A DNA stretch of 64,000 nucleotides from Bacillota bacterium (GTDB lineage Bacteria; Bacillota; Negativicutes; Sporomusales; Sporomusaceae), in NCBI GenBank assembly GCA_023388195.1, contig JAEWGR010000084.1:1-64000 (forward strand), written 5' to 3'. Shown one piece after another: positions 8,773 to 17,850 of this stretch. The notes beneath the pieces are model-generated. The model was not told the DNA's origin. It did not search any database and saw only the letters and a program-made list of their open reading frames with translations. A program made the position numbers and the translations under genes. The first letter of the stretch is position 1, and each line of letters opens with the position of its first letter.

Positions 8773-10428
8773 TTATAGGCTTACATGCGCTTCGTATTCA
8801 CCGAACACTTTGCGCATTACGCCACAGATTTCTCCCAGGGTTGCATAGACCTTAACGGCATCAAGGATAAGCGGCATAAGATTAGTATCGTCATCTTTGC
8901 AGCCGGCTTCCAGTGCAGCAAGTTTTTCGGTAACGGCATTATTATCACGGCGGGCTCTAAGGTCAGCCAGCTTTTTCTTTTGCAGTTCGCCGACAGACGC
9001 GTCAACGCGCAATAAACCTTCAACCGGTTTCTCTGCAACCTGGAACTGGTTAACGCCAACAATAATACGTTGTTTGCTCTCCACTTCCATTTGCCATTTA
9101 TAAGCACTTTCCTGGATTTCACGCTGAATATAGCCTTTTTCAATAGCCACAACAGCGCCGCCTATATCGTCAATTTTGCCGATATATTCCCAGGCTTCTT
9201 TTTCGATTTGGTTGGTCAGTGCTTCAATATAATAAGATCCTGCCAGCGGGTCAACCACATCAGCCAGACCACTTTCGTAGGCCACAATTTGCTGGGTGCG
9301 CAGGGCAACACGTACGGAATCTTCAGTAGGCAGCGCCAGCGCTTCATCTTTGGAGTTAGTATGCAGGGACTGGGTACCGCCAAGTACTGCAGCTGCAGTT
9401 TGCAAGGCAACGCGAACAACATTGTTGTCAGGTTGCTGCGCAGTCAGCATGGAACCGGCAGTCTGGGTATGCACACGCAGCATCCAGGACTTAGGATTAG
9501 TAGCGCCAAAACGCTCTTTCATCACCTTCGCCCATACGCGGCGGGAAGCACGGAATTTAGCCACTTCTTCCAGTACATTATTATGAGCATTCCAGAAGAA
9601 TGACAGACGGCCTGCAAAATCGTCGACATTTAAGCCGGCTTTGATGGCGGCGTCTACATAGGCAATACCATCAGCAATAGTAAAGGCAATTTCCTGCGAA
9701 GCAGTGGAACCGGCTTCACGGATATGATAACCGGAAATCGAAATGGTATTCCAGTTAGGAACATTCTTTGAGCAATATTCAAATATATTAGTAATAAGAC
9801 GCATGGAGGGTTTAGGCGGGAATATATAGGTACCACGGGCAGCGTATTCTTTAAGAATGTCATTTTGAATGGTACCATTCAGTTTATCCGGGCTAACACC
9901 TTGTTTTTCGGCAACAGCGATGTACATAGCCAGCAGAACCGAAGCAGGGGCATTAATAGTCATTGAAGTTGATACTTTACCAAGGTCAATGCTGTCAAAC
10001 AGAATCTCCATATCAGCCAGCGAGTCAATCGCCACGCCTACTTTACCAACTTCACCTTCGGAGATGGCATCGTCGGAGTCATAACCAATCTGGGTTGGCA
10101 GGTCAAATGCGCAGGAGAGACCGGTGCCGCCCGACTCTAAGAGGTAGCGGTAACGTTTATTGGATTCTTCGGCAGTTGAGAAGCCGGCATACATACGCAT
10201 AGTCCAGAAACGACCGCGATACATGGTCGGCTGTACACCACGGGTAAATGGATATTGTCCCGGAAAGCTAAGATCTTTTTCATAGTCAAGACCTTCAATA
10301 TCAAGCGGAGTATAAAGCCTGTTGTAAGCCAGGTTTTTTCGCTCGGGAAATTTGGCAAGTGATTTTTCCACCTTACCGGTGTACTCAGCCATTTTTTCTT
10401 TCAAACTATTTGTGCTAGCTGTGCACAT
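8773..10428 (-). CDS. mcmA: Methylmalonyl-CoA mutase, catalytic subunit
   Basis: 551-residue TIM-barrel subunit that interconverts succinyl-CoA and (R)-methylmalonyl-CoA by a radical mechanism. Signatures include RGVQPTMYRGRFWTMRMYAG (substrate-binding Tyr/Arg region near residue 65-85), the SGGTGLSCAFDLPTQIGYDS segment, and LHTNSKDEALALPTEDSVR. It has no B12 domain of its own; that is the next gene. AAGGAGG lies eight bases before the ATG at 10428. In this organism the likely direction is succinyl-CoA towards propionyl-CoA. Confidence 0.95.
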   Translation of the reverse strand: MCTASTNSLKEKMAEYTGKVEKSLAKFPERKNLAYNRLYTPLDIEGLDYEKDLSFPGQYPFTRGVQPTMYRGRFWTMRMYAGFSTAEESNKRYRYLLESGGTGLSCAFDLPTQIGYDSDDAISEGEVGKVGVAIDSLADMEILFDSIDLGKVSTSMTINAPASVLLAMYIAVAEKQGVSPDKLNGTIQNDILKEYAARGTYIFPPKPSMRLITNIFEYCSKNVPNWNTISISGYHIREAGSTASQEIAFTIADGIAYVDAAIKAGLNVDDFAGRLSFFWNAHNNVLEEVAKFRASRRVWAKVMKERFGATNPKSWMLRVHTQTAGSMLTAQQPDNNVVRVALQTAAAVLGGTQSLHTNSKDEALALPTEDSVRVALRTQQIVAYESGLADVVDPLAGSYYIEALTNQIEKEAWEYIGKIDDIGGAVVAIEKGYIQREIQESAYKWQMEVESKQRIIVGVNQFQVAEKPVEGLLRVDASVGELQKKKLADLRARRDNNAVTEKLAALEAGCKDDDTNLMPLILDAVKVYATLGEICGVMRKVFGEYEAHVSL

Positions 10429-10493
10429 TTCTAATTCCTCCTTTAAGTATACATACCTTGCTGCAGTTGAAAGACTGGCATAAAGCCGTCTTT

Positions 10494-12002
10494 CTATTTT
10501 ATTTTCATACTGCCTGTTTCCAGGAAGCGAGTATGCCAGGAAAGAGCCTCATTCATGAGGTGCGGGGTGTGGGCAAAACCAGTGGCTTTTTCAGCCCGCT
10601 CCAGATAATCCAGAAGCATTGGCTGATAATCAGGATGGGCACAATTATTGATAATAACCCGGGCCCGTTCCTTGGGGCTTAAACCGCGGATATCAGCGAC
10701 ACCGCGTTCAGTGATAAACACATCAACATCATGTTCGGTGTGGTCAAAATGCGAGCACATCGGTACAACAGAGGAAATATCACCTTTTTTAGCAATTGAA
10801 TTGGTAAAGAAGAAGGTTAAGTAGGCATTACGGGCAAAGTCACCGGAACCGCCAATCCCGTTCATCATTTTCGTGCCCATAATGTGGGTGGAATTGACAT
10901 GTCCAAATATATCAAATTCAATCGCCGTATTCATGGCAATTACGCCGATACGCCGGGCCACTTCCGGGCTGTTGGCAACCTCTTGCGGCCGAAGAATAAT
11001 TTTTTTGCGATATTCGCCAATGTTATCATAAAGCCGTTTTAAACCATCAGGCGAAGGCGTAATGGAAGTGCCTGACGCGAAAGTCAGTTTACCGGCATCA
11101 ATAAGATCAAACATACCATCCTGAATAACCTCAGTATATACAGTAAGGTTTTCAAAATCAGAATCAGCCAGCCCGGCCACAACCGCATTGGCCACAGAAC
11201 CCACACCGGATTGCAGCGGCAGCAGATTGGCAGGCATACGGCCAGCTTCGATCTCTTTCTTAAGGAAATCAATCAGATGGCCAGTCATCGCCCGGGCATC
11301 ATCATCAATGGCTGCCAGCGGCCGGACATCATCCTTAATATCACAAGGAACTATGTAAGCAATTTTTTCCGGGTCGCACGGAATATAAGGCGTACCAATC
11401 CGGTCATCAGCTTTGACAAGCGGTATCGGCTGACGATGGGGCGGATCAAGCGGTACATAAACATCATGCATGCCTTCCAGTTCAAGCGGTTGGCTAGTAT
11501 TGATTTCAACAATTACAAAATCAGCACTTTGTACAAAGGAAGCAGAGTTTCCGAGTGAAGTAGTTGGCACAATGTGCCCCTCTTCAGTGATGGCACAAGC
11601 TTCAATAATGGCAACATCCACTTTGCCGCCCAGAAAACCATAACGCGACATTTGTGCTACATGGCTTAAATGCAGGTCAGTATACTGAATAGTACCATTA
11701 TTAATTGCTTTTCTGATACTGTCGTTAGTTTGATACGGCAGCCTTTTAGCAATCCCCTTGGCATCAGCCAAAGCCCCGTCAAGCTCCTTACCAACCGAAG
11801 CCCCGGTCCAAAGGTTTACGGTAAAATTCTCCTGCTTCATTCTCTCTGCCAGCGCCAGCGGCACAGCTTTTGGATAGCCGGCAGGCGTGAAGCCACTGGC
11901 CCCAATATTCATTCCAGGCTTAATGCTGGCAGCCGCTTGCTCTGCACTAACAATCTTGGCTTGCAGAGCTTTGTTTCTGACACGATCTTTAATGTCAATC
12001 AT
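10494..12002 (-). CDS. Succinate (propionyl-CoA:succinate or acetyl-CoA:succinate) CoA-transferase
   Basis: 502-residue class I CoA-transferase of the acetyl-CoA hydrolase/transferase family. The catalytic Glu lies in TEVIQDG (about residue 290), preceded by SGVGSVANAV; GIGGSGDFARNAYLT near residue 390 is a further family block. By position at the head of the mutase genes it should activate succinate using propionyl-CoA or acetyl-CoA, closing the succinate decarboxylation cycle without ATP use. Which CoA donor is preferred cannot be read from the sequence. It is the first gene after the putative leader RNA at 12113-12230. Confidence 0.9.
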   Translation of the reverse strand: MIDIKDRVRNKALQAKIVSAEQAAASIKPGMNIGASGFTPAGYPKAVPLALAERMKQENFTVNLWTGASVGKELDGALADAKGIAKRLPYQTNDSIRKAINNGTIQYTDLHLSHVAQMSRYGFLGGKVDVAIIEACAITEEGHIVPTTSLGNSASFVQSADFVIVEINTSQPLELEGMHDVYVPLDPPHRQPIPLVKADDRIGTPYIPCDPEKIAYIVPCDIKDDVRPLAAIDDDARAMTGHLIDFLKKEIEAGRMPANLLPLQSGVGSVANAVVAGLADSDFENLTVYTEVIQDGMFDLIDAGKLTFASGTSITPSPDGLKRLYDNIGEYRKKIILRPQEVANSPEVARRIGVIAMNTAIEFDIFGHVNSTHIMGTKMMNGIGGSGDFARNAYLTFFFTNSIAKKGDISSVVPMCSHFDHTEHDVDVFITERGVADIRGLSPKERARVIINNCAHPDYQPMLLDYLERAEKATGFAHTPHLMNEALSWHTRFLETGSMKIK

Positions 12003-12112
12003 TGCGTACTCTCCCTTCGAATGCGGTTAATTTTATATAAATTTTAGAGATAATCATTGTTATTATTCGGGAAACCGCAAAAATTATTCTACCCCACCCA
12101 GGCCATGGCAAT

Positions 12113-12161
12113 AAAAAAGCACCTATTGGTTTATTTGCATTAAACAAAAAAACCTAGGTGC
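12113..12161 (-). terminator. Intrinsic terminator between rex and the CoA-transferase gene
   Basis: On the minus strand a GCACCTA/TAGGTGC stem (12155-12161 with 12119-12125), extended inward by GGTTT/AAACC, is followed by six T. It lies about 110 bases before the CoA-transferase start and 310 bases after rex. It could simply end rex transcription, or act as the terminator of an attenuation leader formed with the fold at 12171-12229. Confidence 0.8.
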
Positions 12162-12170
12162 GCACTTACT

Positions 12171-12229
12171 AAAGTATCCATTACCGGCAGGGTAACAGAC
12201 CATAAGGGCGTAGTTTACAGGTATACTTT
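12171..12229 (-). ncRNA. Candidate structured leader RNA of unknown class
   Basis: This 59-base stretch can fold into a junction: outer helix AAAGTAT/ATACTTT (12223-12229 with 12171-12177), one internal hairpin TTACC/GGTAA with a five-base loop (12181-12195), and a possible second arm ACC/GGT. It ends nine bases before the terminator hairpin. I compared it by eye with common riboswitch signatures (purine, cobalamin, THF, SAM, c-di-GMP) and found no match. The rest of 12003-12471 is AT-rich, with an inverted repeat at 12284-12320 and an AGATGGT/ACCATCT hairpin at 12387-12413. Confidence 0.4.
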
Positions 12230-12275
12230 CAGAAAGCAACAAGCTGTCTGTCCATAGTTATAGATTAATACTATA

Positions 12276-12320
12276 ATTATATTGTTTTACACTATAGGTA
12301 TTCTACGATAGATGTAAAAC
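12276..12320 (-). promoter_or_regulatory. Inverted repeat overlapping a possible promoter
   Basis: GTTTTACA (12284-12291) is repeated in inverted form as TGTAAAAC (12313-12320), with inner CTAT/ATAG pairing. A TATAAT on the minus strand (12276-12281) directly adjoins it, while the -35 position inside the repeat is poor. This is the layout expected of an activator-dependent promoter for the propionate genes, but no regulator is identified. It could also be only a hairpin. Confidence 0.4.
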
Positions 12321-12471
12321 TCCTGCTACTATAATCCAATTTTTAAAATTTTTTTTTATTCTATGAGAATTTACACAATACACGGCAGATGGTGTGCGGA
12401 ATAAGAACCATCTTTCCCCTGAGGGTTGCCTCTGAAGCTGGCCCAAGCCAAGTCTCCCTAATAAATTATGC

Positions 12472-13113
12472 TTATGACTGGCGCGAAAGATAGTACGACA
12501 TGCTGCTTAACCCTATTGACAGGTCTTCACTCACCACGTGGACGTTTGTGGGCACATCCAGCTTTATCGGGGCGAAGTTCCAGATACCTTTTATTCCGGC
12601 CTCAATATAGCTTGCAGCAATTTCCTGGGCATATTCAGCCGGCACCGTTACTATCCCGATTTGAATATTCCTGGCAGCAACGATTTCCGGTATTCTGTCA
12701 ATGTGAAAAATTTCAATTTCATTAATATATCGTCCGATTTTATCCGGGTCAATATCAAAGATAGCCTGCAATTGAAATCCCTGAGGGGAAAAATTAGCAT
12801 AATTAGCCAAAGCCCAGCCTAAGTGCCCTACGCCGGCAATAGCAATATTCCATTTGCGGTTTAGACCTAAAATCTCACCGATATTACGCATCAGCTCGCG
12901 TACGTAATAACCAACACCTTTTTTTCCAAACTCACCAAAAGCGGATAAATCTTTGCGTATCTGCTCCGGTGTAACGCCAATTTTCCGCCCCAGCTCGTCA
13001 GAGGATATAATCTCAATCCCTTCCTCCTGGCTTAGTTTCAGGGCCCGATAATAAAGAGGCAGTCTATCAATTGTTGCTTTAGAGATCACCGCATTCTCTT
13101 TGTGTTCTTTCAT
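12472..13113 (-). CDS. rex: Redox-sensing transcriptional repressor Rex
   Basis: 213-residue Rex protein. The N-terminal winged helix covers about residues 10-85 (ATIDRLPLYYRAL at its start, VTPEQIRKDLSAFGEFG for operator contact), and the Rossmann domain has the AGVGHLG dinucleotide loop near residue 95. The C-terminal helix (SMSYYLSR) is used for domain-swapped dimers. It senses NADH/NAD+ and releases DNA when NADH is high. Rex is preceded by the hydrogenase operon and an apparent Rex operator occurs in front of that operon at 21724-21741, so local control of hydrogenase expression is likely. GGGAG precedes the ATG. Confidence 0.96.
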   Translation of the reverse strand: MKEHKENAVISKATIDRLPLYYRALKLSQEEGIEIISSDELGRKIGVTPEQIRKDLSAFGEFGKKGVGYYVRELMRNIGEILGLNRKWNIAIAGVGHLGWALANYANFSPQGFQLQAIFDIDPDKIGRYINEIEIFHIDRIPEIVAARNIQIGIVTVPAEYAQEIAASYIEAGIKGIWNFAPIKLDVPTNVHVVSEDLSIGLSSMSYYLSRQS

Positions 13114-13263
13114 TGAAACAACTCTCCCTAGCAGTACTCAGCGCTTATATCAGCAGCTTATAGTTTCTTAATATTATTTGTAATTTATTCTCACTCATAC
13201 CGGTTAATTCCTGCTGCTACTTTTAATTTTCACATTTAACAAATAATTATCCTGAAAATAAGG

Positions 13264-13290
13264 AAAGGGATGTCCAGAAGACATCCCTTT
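13264..13290 (-). terminator. Terminator after hydA
   Basis: On the minus strand AAAGGGATGTC and GACATCCCTTT form an 11-bp perfect stem with a five-base loop, followed by CCTTATTTT. It starts eight bases past the hydA stop, so rex at 13113 probably has its own promoter in 13114-13263. Confidence 0.8.
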
Positions 13291-13297
13291 ACGAGGT

Positions 13298-15025
13298 TTA
13301 GCATTTCTTTTGTGGATGGTAGTGAGTATGCAACAGATGATGCGACTTTTCGCCCAGCGGTTTACCCAGCCAGCTCTCATAAAGTTCGGCAATTGCCGGA
13401 TTATCATGAGATTTCCGCAGGGTGGAGCACTTATCACATTCATAGATGGCATCAATACGTTTCTGCCGGTGTTCAGCAGATGTGATGATCGGTTGGCCAC
13501 CGCCGCCTGAACACCCTCCGGGACAAGCCATGATTTCAATAAAATGATAATCAGCCTCACCAGCCCGAATTTTATCAAGCAGTACCCGGGCATTGGCCAA
13601 GGTGTGAGCTACGGCAACTTTAGCTGTCAGGCCTTCTTTTACCGGCACTTCAGCCTCTTTAATACCAGTCATACCACGAACGGCATGGAACTCAATATTA
13701 TCGAGCTCATTGCCTGTAACCAGTTTGACAACCGTCCGGAGGGCAGCTTCCATAACCCCCCCGGTAGCGCCAAAGATTACCCCGGCTCCTGAACCAAGAC
13801 CCAGCGGAGCATCAAATTCGGACTCTTCCAGGCTTTCAAAGGTTAAGCCGGCTGCACGGATCATCCGGGCTAATTCGCGGGTTGTCAAGACATAATCCAC
13901 ATCTTGATAGCCGCTGGAATTCATCTCAGGCCGGGCGGCTTCCGCTTTCTTAGCTGTGCACGGCATGATGGATACAGAAACAATATCTTTAGGATCAATG
14001 CCAGCCTTTTCGGCATAGTAAGTTTTGGCCAATGCACCAAACATCTGTTGCGGTGATTTGGCAGAGGACAGATGATCTAACAGATCGGGATATTTTAATT
14101 CAATGAAATTAACCCAGCCCGGGCTGCAGGAGGTAATCATCGGCAGCTTGCCACCATTGCTCAGGCGGTCGATAAATTCCGAACCTTCTTCCCAGATAGT
14201 AAGGTCAGCCGAAAAATCTGTATCAAAAACCTTGTTGAAGCCCAACCGCTTTAATGCTGACACCATCTTGCCGGTAACGATTGTGCCATGTGGCAGCCCC
14301 AGTGCTTCGCCTAAAGCAACCCGGACAGCAGGTGCAGTTTGAACAATAACATGTTTTGTTGAATCACTGATAGCCTGCCATACCGCTTCGGTGTCATCTT
14401 TTTCGACAATAGCGCCGGTCGGGCACACAGCCGCACACTGACCGCAGTACGTACATGCCACTTCATCCAATCCCAGATTGAAGGCCGGAACCACAGTGGT
14501 GTTGAACCCGCGGTTAGCAAAGCTGTACACATGAACCCCCTGCCGCTCACTGCAGGCCCGGATGCAGCGTCCGCACAAAATGCATTTGCTTTGATCGCGC
14601 ACCAAAGAGGGATTTTTATCATCAAGCGGATAATCTTTCTTTTCGCCGTCAAAGCGGATTTCTCTGACACCGAGATCAGCAGCCATATTCTGCAGTTCAC
14701 AGTTTAGATTACGCTGGCAGGATAAGCATTCTGTCGGATGGTTGGCAAGCAGCAGCTCAACCACCATTTTCCGGGCTTCGCGCACATCGGCGGTATTCGT
14801 CCGGACAACCATTCCCTCATTTACCGGATATACGCAGGACGCAACCAAACTGCGGGCGCCTTCGACTTCGACCATACACACCCGGCAGGCCCCTTCCACA
14901 CGCAGTTCAGGATGATAGCACAACGTCGGCACTTTTATTCCCAGCGAAGTTGCCGCTTCCAGAACAGTCGAGGTTTTCGGCACAGAAACCTTTTGCCCAT
15001 CGATTGTTATATTAACCATTTCCAT
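13298..15025 (-). CDS. hydA: Bifurcating [FeFe]-hydrogenase catalytic subunit
   Basis: 575-residue HydA/HndD-type catalytic subunit. Order of domains: [2Fe-2S] ferredoxin (Cys36, 47, 50, 64), a His-Cys3 [4Fe-4S] site (HPTECLSCQRNLNC), two [4Fe-4S] motifs (CILCGRCIRAC and CTYCGQCAAVCP), then the H-cluster domain with L1 TSCSPGW, L2 MPCTAKKAE and L3 MACPGGCSGGGGQP, and a C-terminal small-subunit-like tail. The second Cys of the usual TSCCP is Ser here, as I recall for HndD-type enzymes. It makes or uses H2 while HydB and HydC handle NAD(H) and ferredoxin. It is last in a long operon and followed by a terminator. Confidence 0.96.
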   Translation of the reverse strand: MEMVNITIDGQKVSVPKTSTVLEAATSLGIKVPTLCYHPELRVEGACRVCMVEVEGARSLVASCVYPVNEGMVVRTNTADVREARKMVVELLLANHPTECLSCQRNLNCELQNMAADLGVREIRFDGEKKDYPLDDKNPSLVRDQSKCILCGRCIRACSERQGVHVYSFANRGFNTTVVPAFNLGLDEVACTYCGQCAAVCPTGAIVEKDDTEAVWQAISDSTKHVIVQTAPAVRVALGEALGLPHGTIVTGKMVSALKRLGFNKVFDTDFSADLTIWEEGSEFIDRLSNGGKLPMITSCSPGWVNFIELKYPDLLDHLSSAKSPQQMFGALAKTYYAEKAGIDPKDIVSVSIMPCTAKKAEAARPEMNSSGYQDVDYVLTTRELARMIRAAGLTFESLEESEFDAPLGLGSGAGVIFGATGGVMEAALRTVVKLVTGNELDNIEFHAVRGMTGIKEAEVPVKEGLTAKVAVAHTLANARVLLDKIRAGEADYHFIEIMACPGGCSGGGGQPIITSAEHRQKRIDAIYECDKCSTLRKSHDNPAIAELYESWLGKPLGEKSHHLLHTHYHPQKKC

Positions 15026-15093
15026 TATCGTGTCACCCTCTCTTTTTCAAGCAGTCTAGTGTTTGGTAATAAGCAGTGTCTATTTAAGCAGTG

Positions 15094-16884
15094 TTACCCT
15101 TTAATAATTGATTTGAACGGGCATTTGGCAATGCAAGCGCCGCATTTGATGCATTTGGACAAATCAATCTCATGCTGAGCCTTGACTTCACCACTAATAG
15201 CTTCAACGGGACATACCTTTTTGCACAGACCGCAGCCTTTGCAAGTATCGGTGATCATGTACTGCAGCAGGCTGGTGCAGGCACCGGCCGGGCAGCGTTT
15301 ATCATGAATATGGGCTTCATATTCATCGCGGAAATAGCGCAAGGTGGACAAAACCGGATTAGGGGCGGTTTGACCAAGCCCGCACAAGGCAGTAGTTTTA
15401 ATATTTTTCGCCATCGACTCAAGCAGGGCAATGTCACCAGGACGGCCCAGACCTTCGGTTATGCGGGTAAGAATCTCCAGCATGCGTTTAGTACCTTCGC
15501 GGCAGGGTGTACATTTACCGCAGGACTCAGACTGGGTGAAATTGAGGAAGAACTTGGCAACGTCAACCATACAGGTGGTTTCGTCCATAACGACCAGACC
15601 ACCGGATCCCATCATCGCCCCGGCCTGAATAAGAGAATCATAGTCTACAGGCAGATCAAGCATGTTTTCCGGCAGGCACCCACCGGACGGACCGCCAATC
15701 TGCACAGCCTTGAATTTTTTATCGTTAGGTATGCCGCCACCAATTTCAAAAATAATTTCCCGCATGCTGATACCCATGGGAACCTCAGCCAAACCGGTAT
15801 TATTAATACGGCCGGTAAGGGCAAATACCTTAGTGCCTTTGCTGCGTTCGGTGCCAATTGAGGCATACCAGTCGGCACCTTTGGTAATAATCTGCGGCAC
15901 ATTACCAAAAGTCTCTACATTGTTAATATTGGTAGGCTTGCCCCACAAACCGGAAATGGCAGGGAACGGCGGACGCGGACGCGGCATACCGCGCTTACCC
16001 TCAATGGAAGCAAGCAGGGCAGTTTCTTCACCGCACACAAAAGCGCCGGCGCCTTCTTTGATCTTCAGTTTGAAATTAAAACCGGAGCCCAATATATTTT
16101 CCCCTAATAAACCCAGTTCCTCAGCTTGCTTAATTGCAATTCTCAGGCGTTTAATGGCCAGCGGATACTCGGCCCGAACATATACATAACCTTCGTCGGC
16201 CCCAATAGCATAACCACAGACAGCCATGCCTTCAATCACGCGATGAGGGTCGCCCTCAAGCACACTACGGTCCATGAAGGCCCCGGGATCACCCTCGTCG
16301 GCATTACAGACCACATATTTTTTAGTGCCAGGAGCGTTGCGGGTAAACTCCCACTTCATACCGGTCGGGAAACCACCGCCCCCACGGCCCCTGAGCCCTG
16401 ATTTTTTAATTTCAGCCACAACATCGGCTGATTGCATTTCTGTGAGCGCCTTGCCCAAGCCTTCGTAGCCGCCTTCAGCAATATATTCGTTAATATCCTC
16501 AGGATCAATGTGCCCGCAATTACCCAGCACATACCGCATTTGCTTCTTATAAAAAACAATATCATTATAGCTGGGAATCTTTTCATGACTAATCGGTTCT
16601 TTATACAACAGCCGTTCTACGATACGCCCTTTGTACAGATGGTTTTCGACCAGTTCGGCTACATCTTCTTCCTGCACACGGACATAGAATGTCCCTTCCG
16701 GATAAATAATTACCAGCGGTCCCATTTCGCAAAAGCCGTGACAGCCGGTTTCTATAATTTTTACCTCTTTATCTAAGCCCTTTTTAGCCAGTTCCTGCTG
16801 GAAGGCTGCTTCAACTTTTTTCGAACCTGAAGACACACAACCAGTACCGGCACAAATGAGCACATGTGCTCTTATGCGTTCCAT
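15094..16884 (-). CDS. hydB: Bifurcating hydrogenase NADH/FMN subunit (NuoF-like)
   Basis: 596-residue flavoprotein. An N-terminal thioredoxin-like [2Fe-2S] domain (CAGTGC near residue 11, TGCHGFC) is followed by the NuoF core: GRGGGGFPTGMKWEF, CNADEGDPGAFMDRS, GAGAFVCGEETALL for FMN/NADH, the SCGKCTPCREG [4Fe-4S] motif, and a C-terminal two-cluster ferredoxin (CKGCGLCKKVCP, CIKCGACIAKCP). This is the subunit thought to carry out flavin-based bifurcation between NAD(H), ferredoxin and H2 in HydABC enzymes. GGGAGGGG stands before the ATG. It is a clear paralogue of stnB at 48745. Confidence 0.95.
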   Translation of the reverse strand: MERIRAHVLICAGTGCVSSGSKKVEAAFQQELAKKGLDKEVKIIETGCHGFCEMGPLVIIYPEGTFYVRVQEEDVAELVENHLYKGRIVERLLYKEPISHEKIPSYNDIVFYKKQMRYVLGNCGHIDPEDINEYIAEGGYEGLGKALTEMQSADVVAEIKKSGLRGRGGGGFPTGMKWEFTRNAPGTKKYVVCNADEGDPGAFMDRSVLEGDPHRVIEGMAVCGYAIGADEGYVYVRAEYPLAIKRLRIAIKQAEELGLLGENILGSGFNFKLKIKEGAGAFVCGEETALLASIEGKRGMPRPRPPFPAISGLWGKPTNINNVETFGNVPQIITKGADWYASIGTERSKGTKVFALTGRINNTGLAEVPMGISMREIIFEIGGGIPNDKKFKAVQIGGPSGGCLPENMLDLPVDYDSLIQAGAMMGSGGLVVMDETTCMVDVAKFFLNFTQSESCGKCTPCREGTKRMLEILTRITEGLGRPGDIALLESMAKNIKTTALCGLGQTAPNPVLSTLRYFRDEYEAHIHDKRCPAGACTSLLQYMITDTCKGCGLCKKVCPVEAISGEVKAQHEIDLSKCIKCGACIAKCPFKSIIKG

Positions 16885-16922
16885 ATTATCCCCTCCCGTT
16901 AATCTAGCAAGATTATATATAG

Positions 16923-17288
16923 TTATTCAGTGAATTTGCCAACAGCAAGTTCTGCGACAATGCGGCCGTTAACGACATGCTCGGAAATTATCTTGGGGAT
17001 GTCGTCTACTGTAACTCTGCCATAGGTTATCCGCGGTTCACCCGGTCGAACAACATCTACCAGCACTTCTTTTTCACACATGCCAATACAACCGGTCTGG
17101 CTAATTTTAACCATCTGCAGATTCTGCTTGGCAATCTCATCTAAAATAGCAGTCATAACCTGGCGGGCTCCGGCTGCGATCCCGCAAGTACCCATACCAA
17201 CAATAATTTGGATGCCACCTTCATGGCGCACGGTATTCTTGGACTTAAGCTCTTCCCGTAGGCGTTTTAAATCCTCTAATGTTTTCAC
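16923..17288 (-). CDS. HndB-like [2Fe-2S] thioredoxin-fold ferredoxin
   Basis: 121-residue protein similar to HndB of NADP-reducing hydrogenases: VGMGTCGIAAGAR (Cys35) and TGCIGMC (Cys67, Cys71). Only three of the four usual ligand cysteines are seen, as in the matching N-terminal domain of StnB. It starts with GTG at 17288 behind GGAGGTG and overlaps the previous gene by four bases, so translation is coupled. It probably docks electrons onto the HydABC complex, making a four-subunit Hnd-like enzyme, but could serve the sensory part of the operon. Confidence 0.85.
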   Translation of the reverse strand: MKTLEDLKRLREELKSKNTVRHEGGIQIIVGMGTCGIAAGARQVMTAILDEIAKQNLQMVKISQTGCIGMCEKEVLVDVVRPGEPRITYGRVTVDDIPKIISEHVVNGRIVAELAVGKFTE

Positions 17289-17839
17289 TTTTCGACACCT
17301 CCGTACAAATTAGCTATATGATCGGACAAGTATTTATGGAGCCAGATTAATATATCCGGTTGGGTAATGGATACGCCATCCAGTATATCGGCCAACTCCC
17401 GCGAAGAAATAGAAAAAATTCTGTCATTGACAGTATGACGATACAAAAAGTCCAAAGTGGGGTTCGCAACAAGAATTGTCTTAATTGTCTCTACTATGTC
17501 GCCCAATGGAGGTCGGTCCAAATGATGATGACGATAACTGGCCTCTATTATTGTACCTTGGCCTGGTGTTGATTCTATTTTTAAATAGCCGTCACAGCGC
17601 TTGGTTGACATCTCCATCAACGGCAGTCCTAAGCCAACGCGCCGTGTCATCCTGGTAGTAACAAAAGGATCAATTACAAGTTGACGGAGCTTCTCATCCA
17701 TACCCCGCCCGTTATCAGCAACGCGGATTAATAAAACATCTGCTGACAGATCTTCGATAATTTCAAGTTTAATAATATTGGCCCCGGCTTCAAGCGAGTT
17801 TTGTACTAAATCCAGGATATGGAGTGATAGTTCACGCAT
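17285..17839 (-). CDS. GHKL ATPase (histidine-kinase-like ATP-binding protein)
   Basis: 184-residue protein with a Bergerat ATP-binding fold: N-box HILDLVQNSLEAGA (residues 7-20), G1 DNGRGM, and G2 GLGLPLM with GQGTI. There is no dimerisation/phospho-acceptor His region, so it is not a complete sensor kinase. Residues about 105-184 form a C-terminal part I do not recognise. Genes like it accompany [FeFe]-hydrogenase operons in Firmicutes. It sits between hydC and the HndB-like gene, with a poor ribosome site and probable coupling to hydC. A serine-kinase or assembly role are both open. Confidence 0.75.
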   Translation of the reverse strand: MRELSLHILDLVQNSLEAGANIIKLEIIEDLSADVLLIRVADNGRGMDEKLRQLVIDPFVTTRMTRRVGLGLPLMEMSTKRCDGYLKIESTPGQGTIIEASYRHHHLDRPPLGDIVETIKTILVANPTLDFLYRHTVNDRIFSISSRELADILDGVSITQPDILIWLHKYLSDHIANLYGGVEK

Positions 17840-17850
17840 ATCAGTTACAA

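Noticed and set aside
12003..12471. tRNA or small protein gene in the rex/CoA-transferase gap
   Set aside because: No cloverleaf with CCA-type end and no frame with a ribosome site; hairpins explain the structure better.
13200..13245. TTGTTAA half site ahead of rex as an autoregulatory Rex operator
   Set aside because: Only one half matches; the second half is missing.
15172..15861. 229-residue plus-strand frame opposite hydB
   Set aside because: Antisense shadow of hydB with no recognisable domain.
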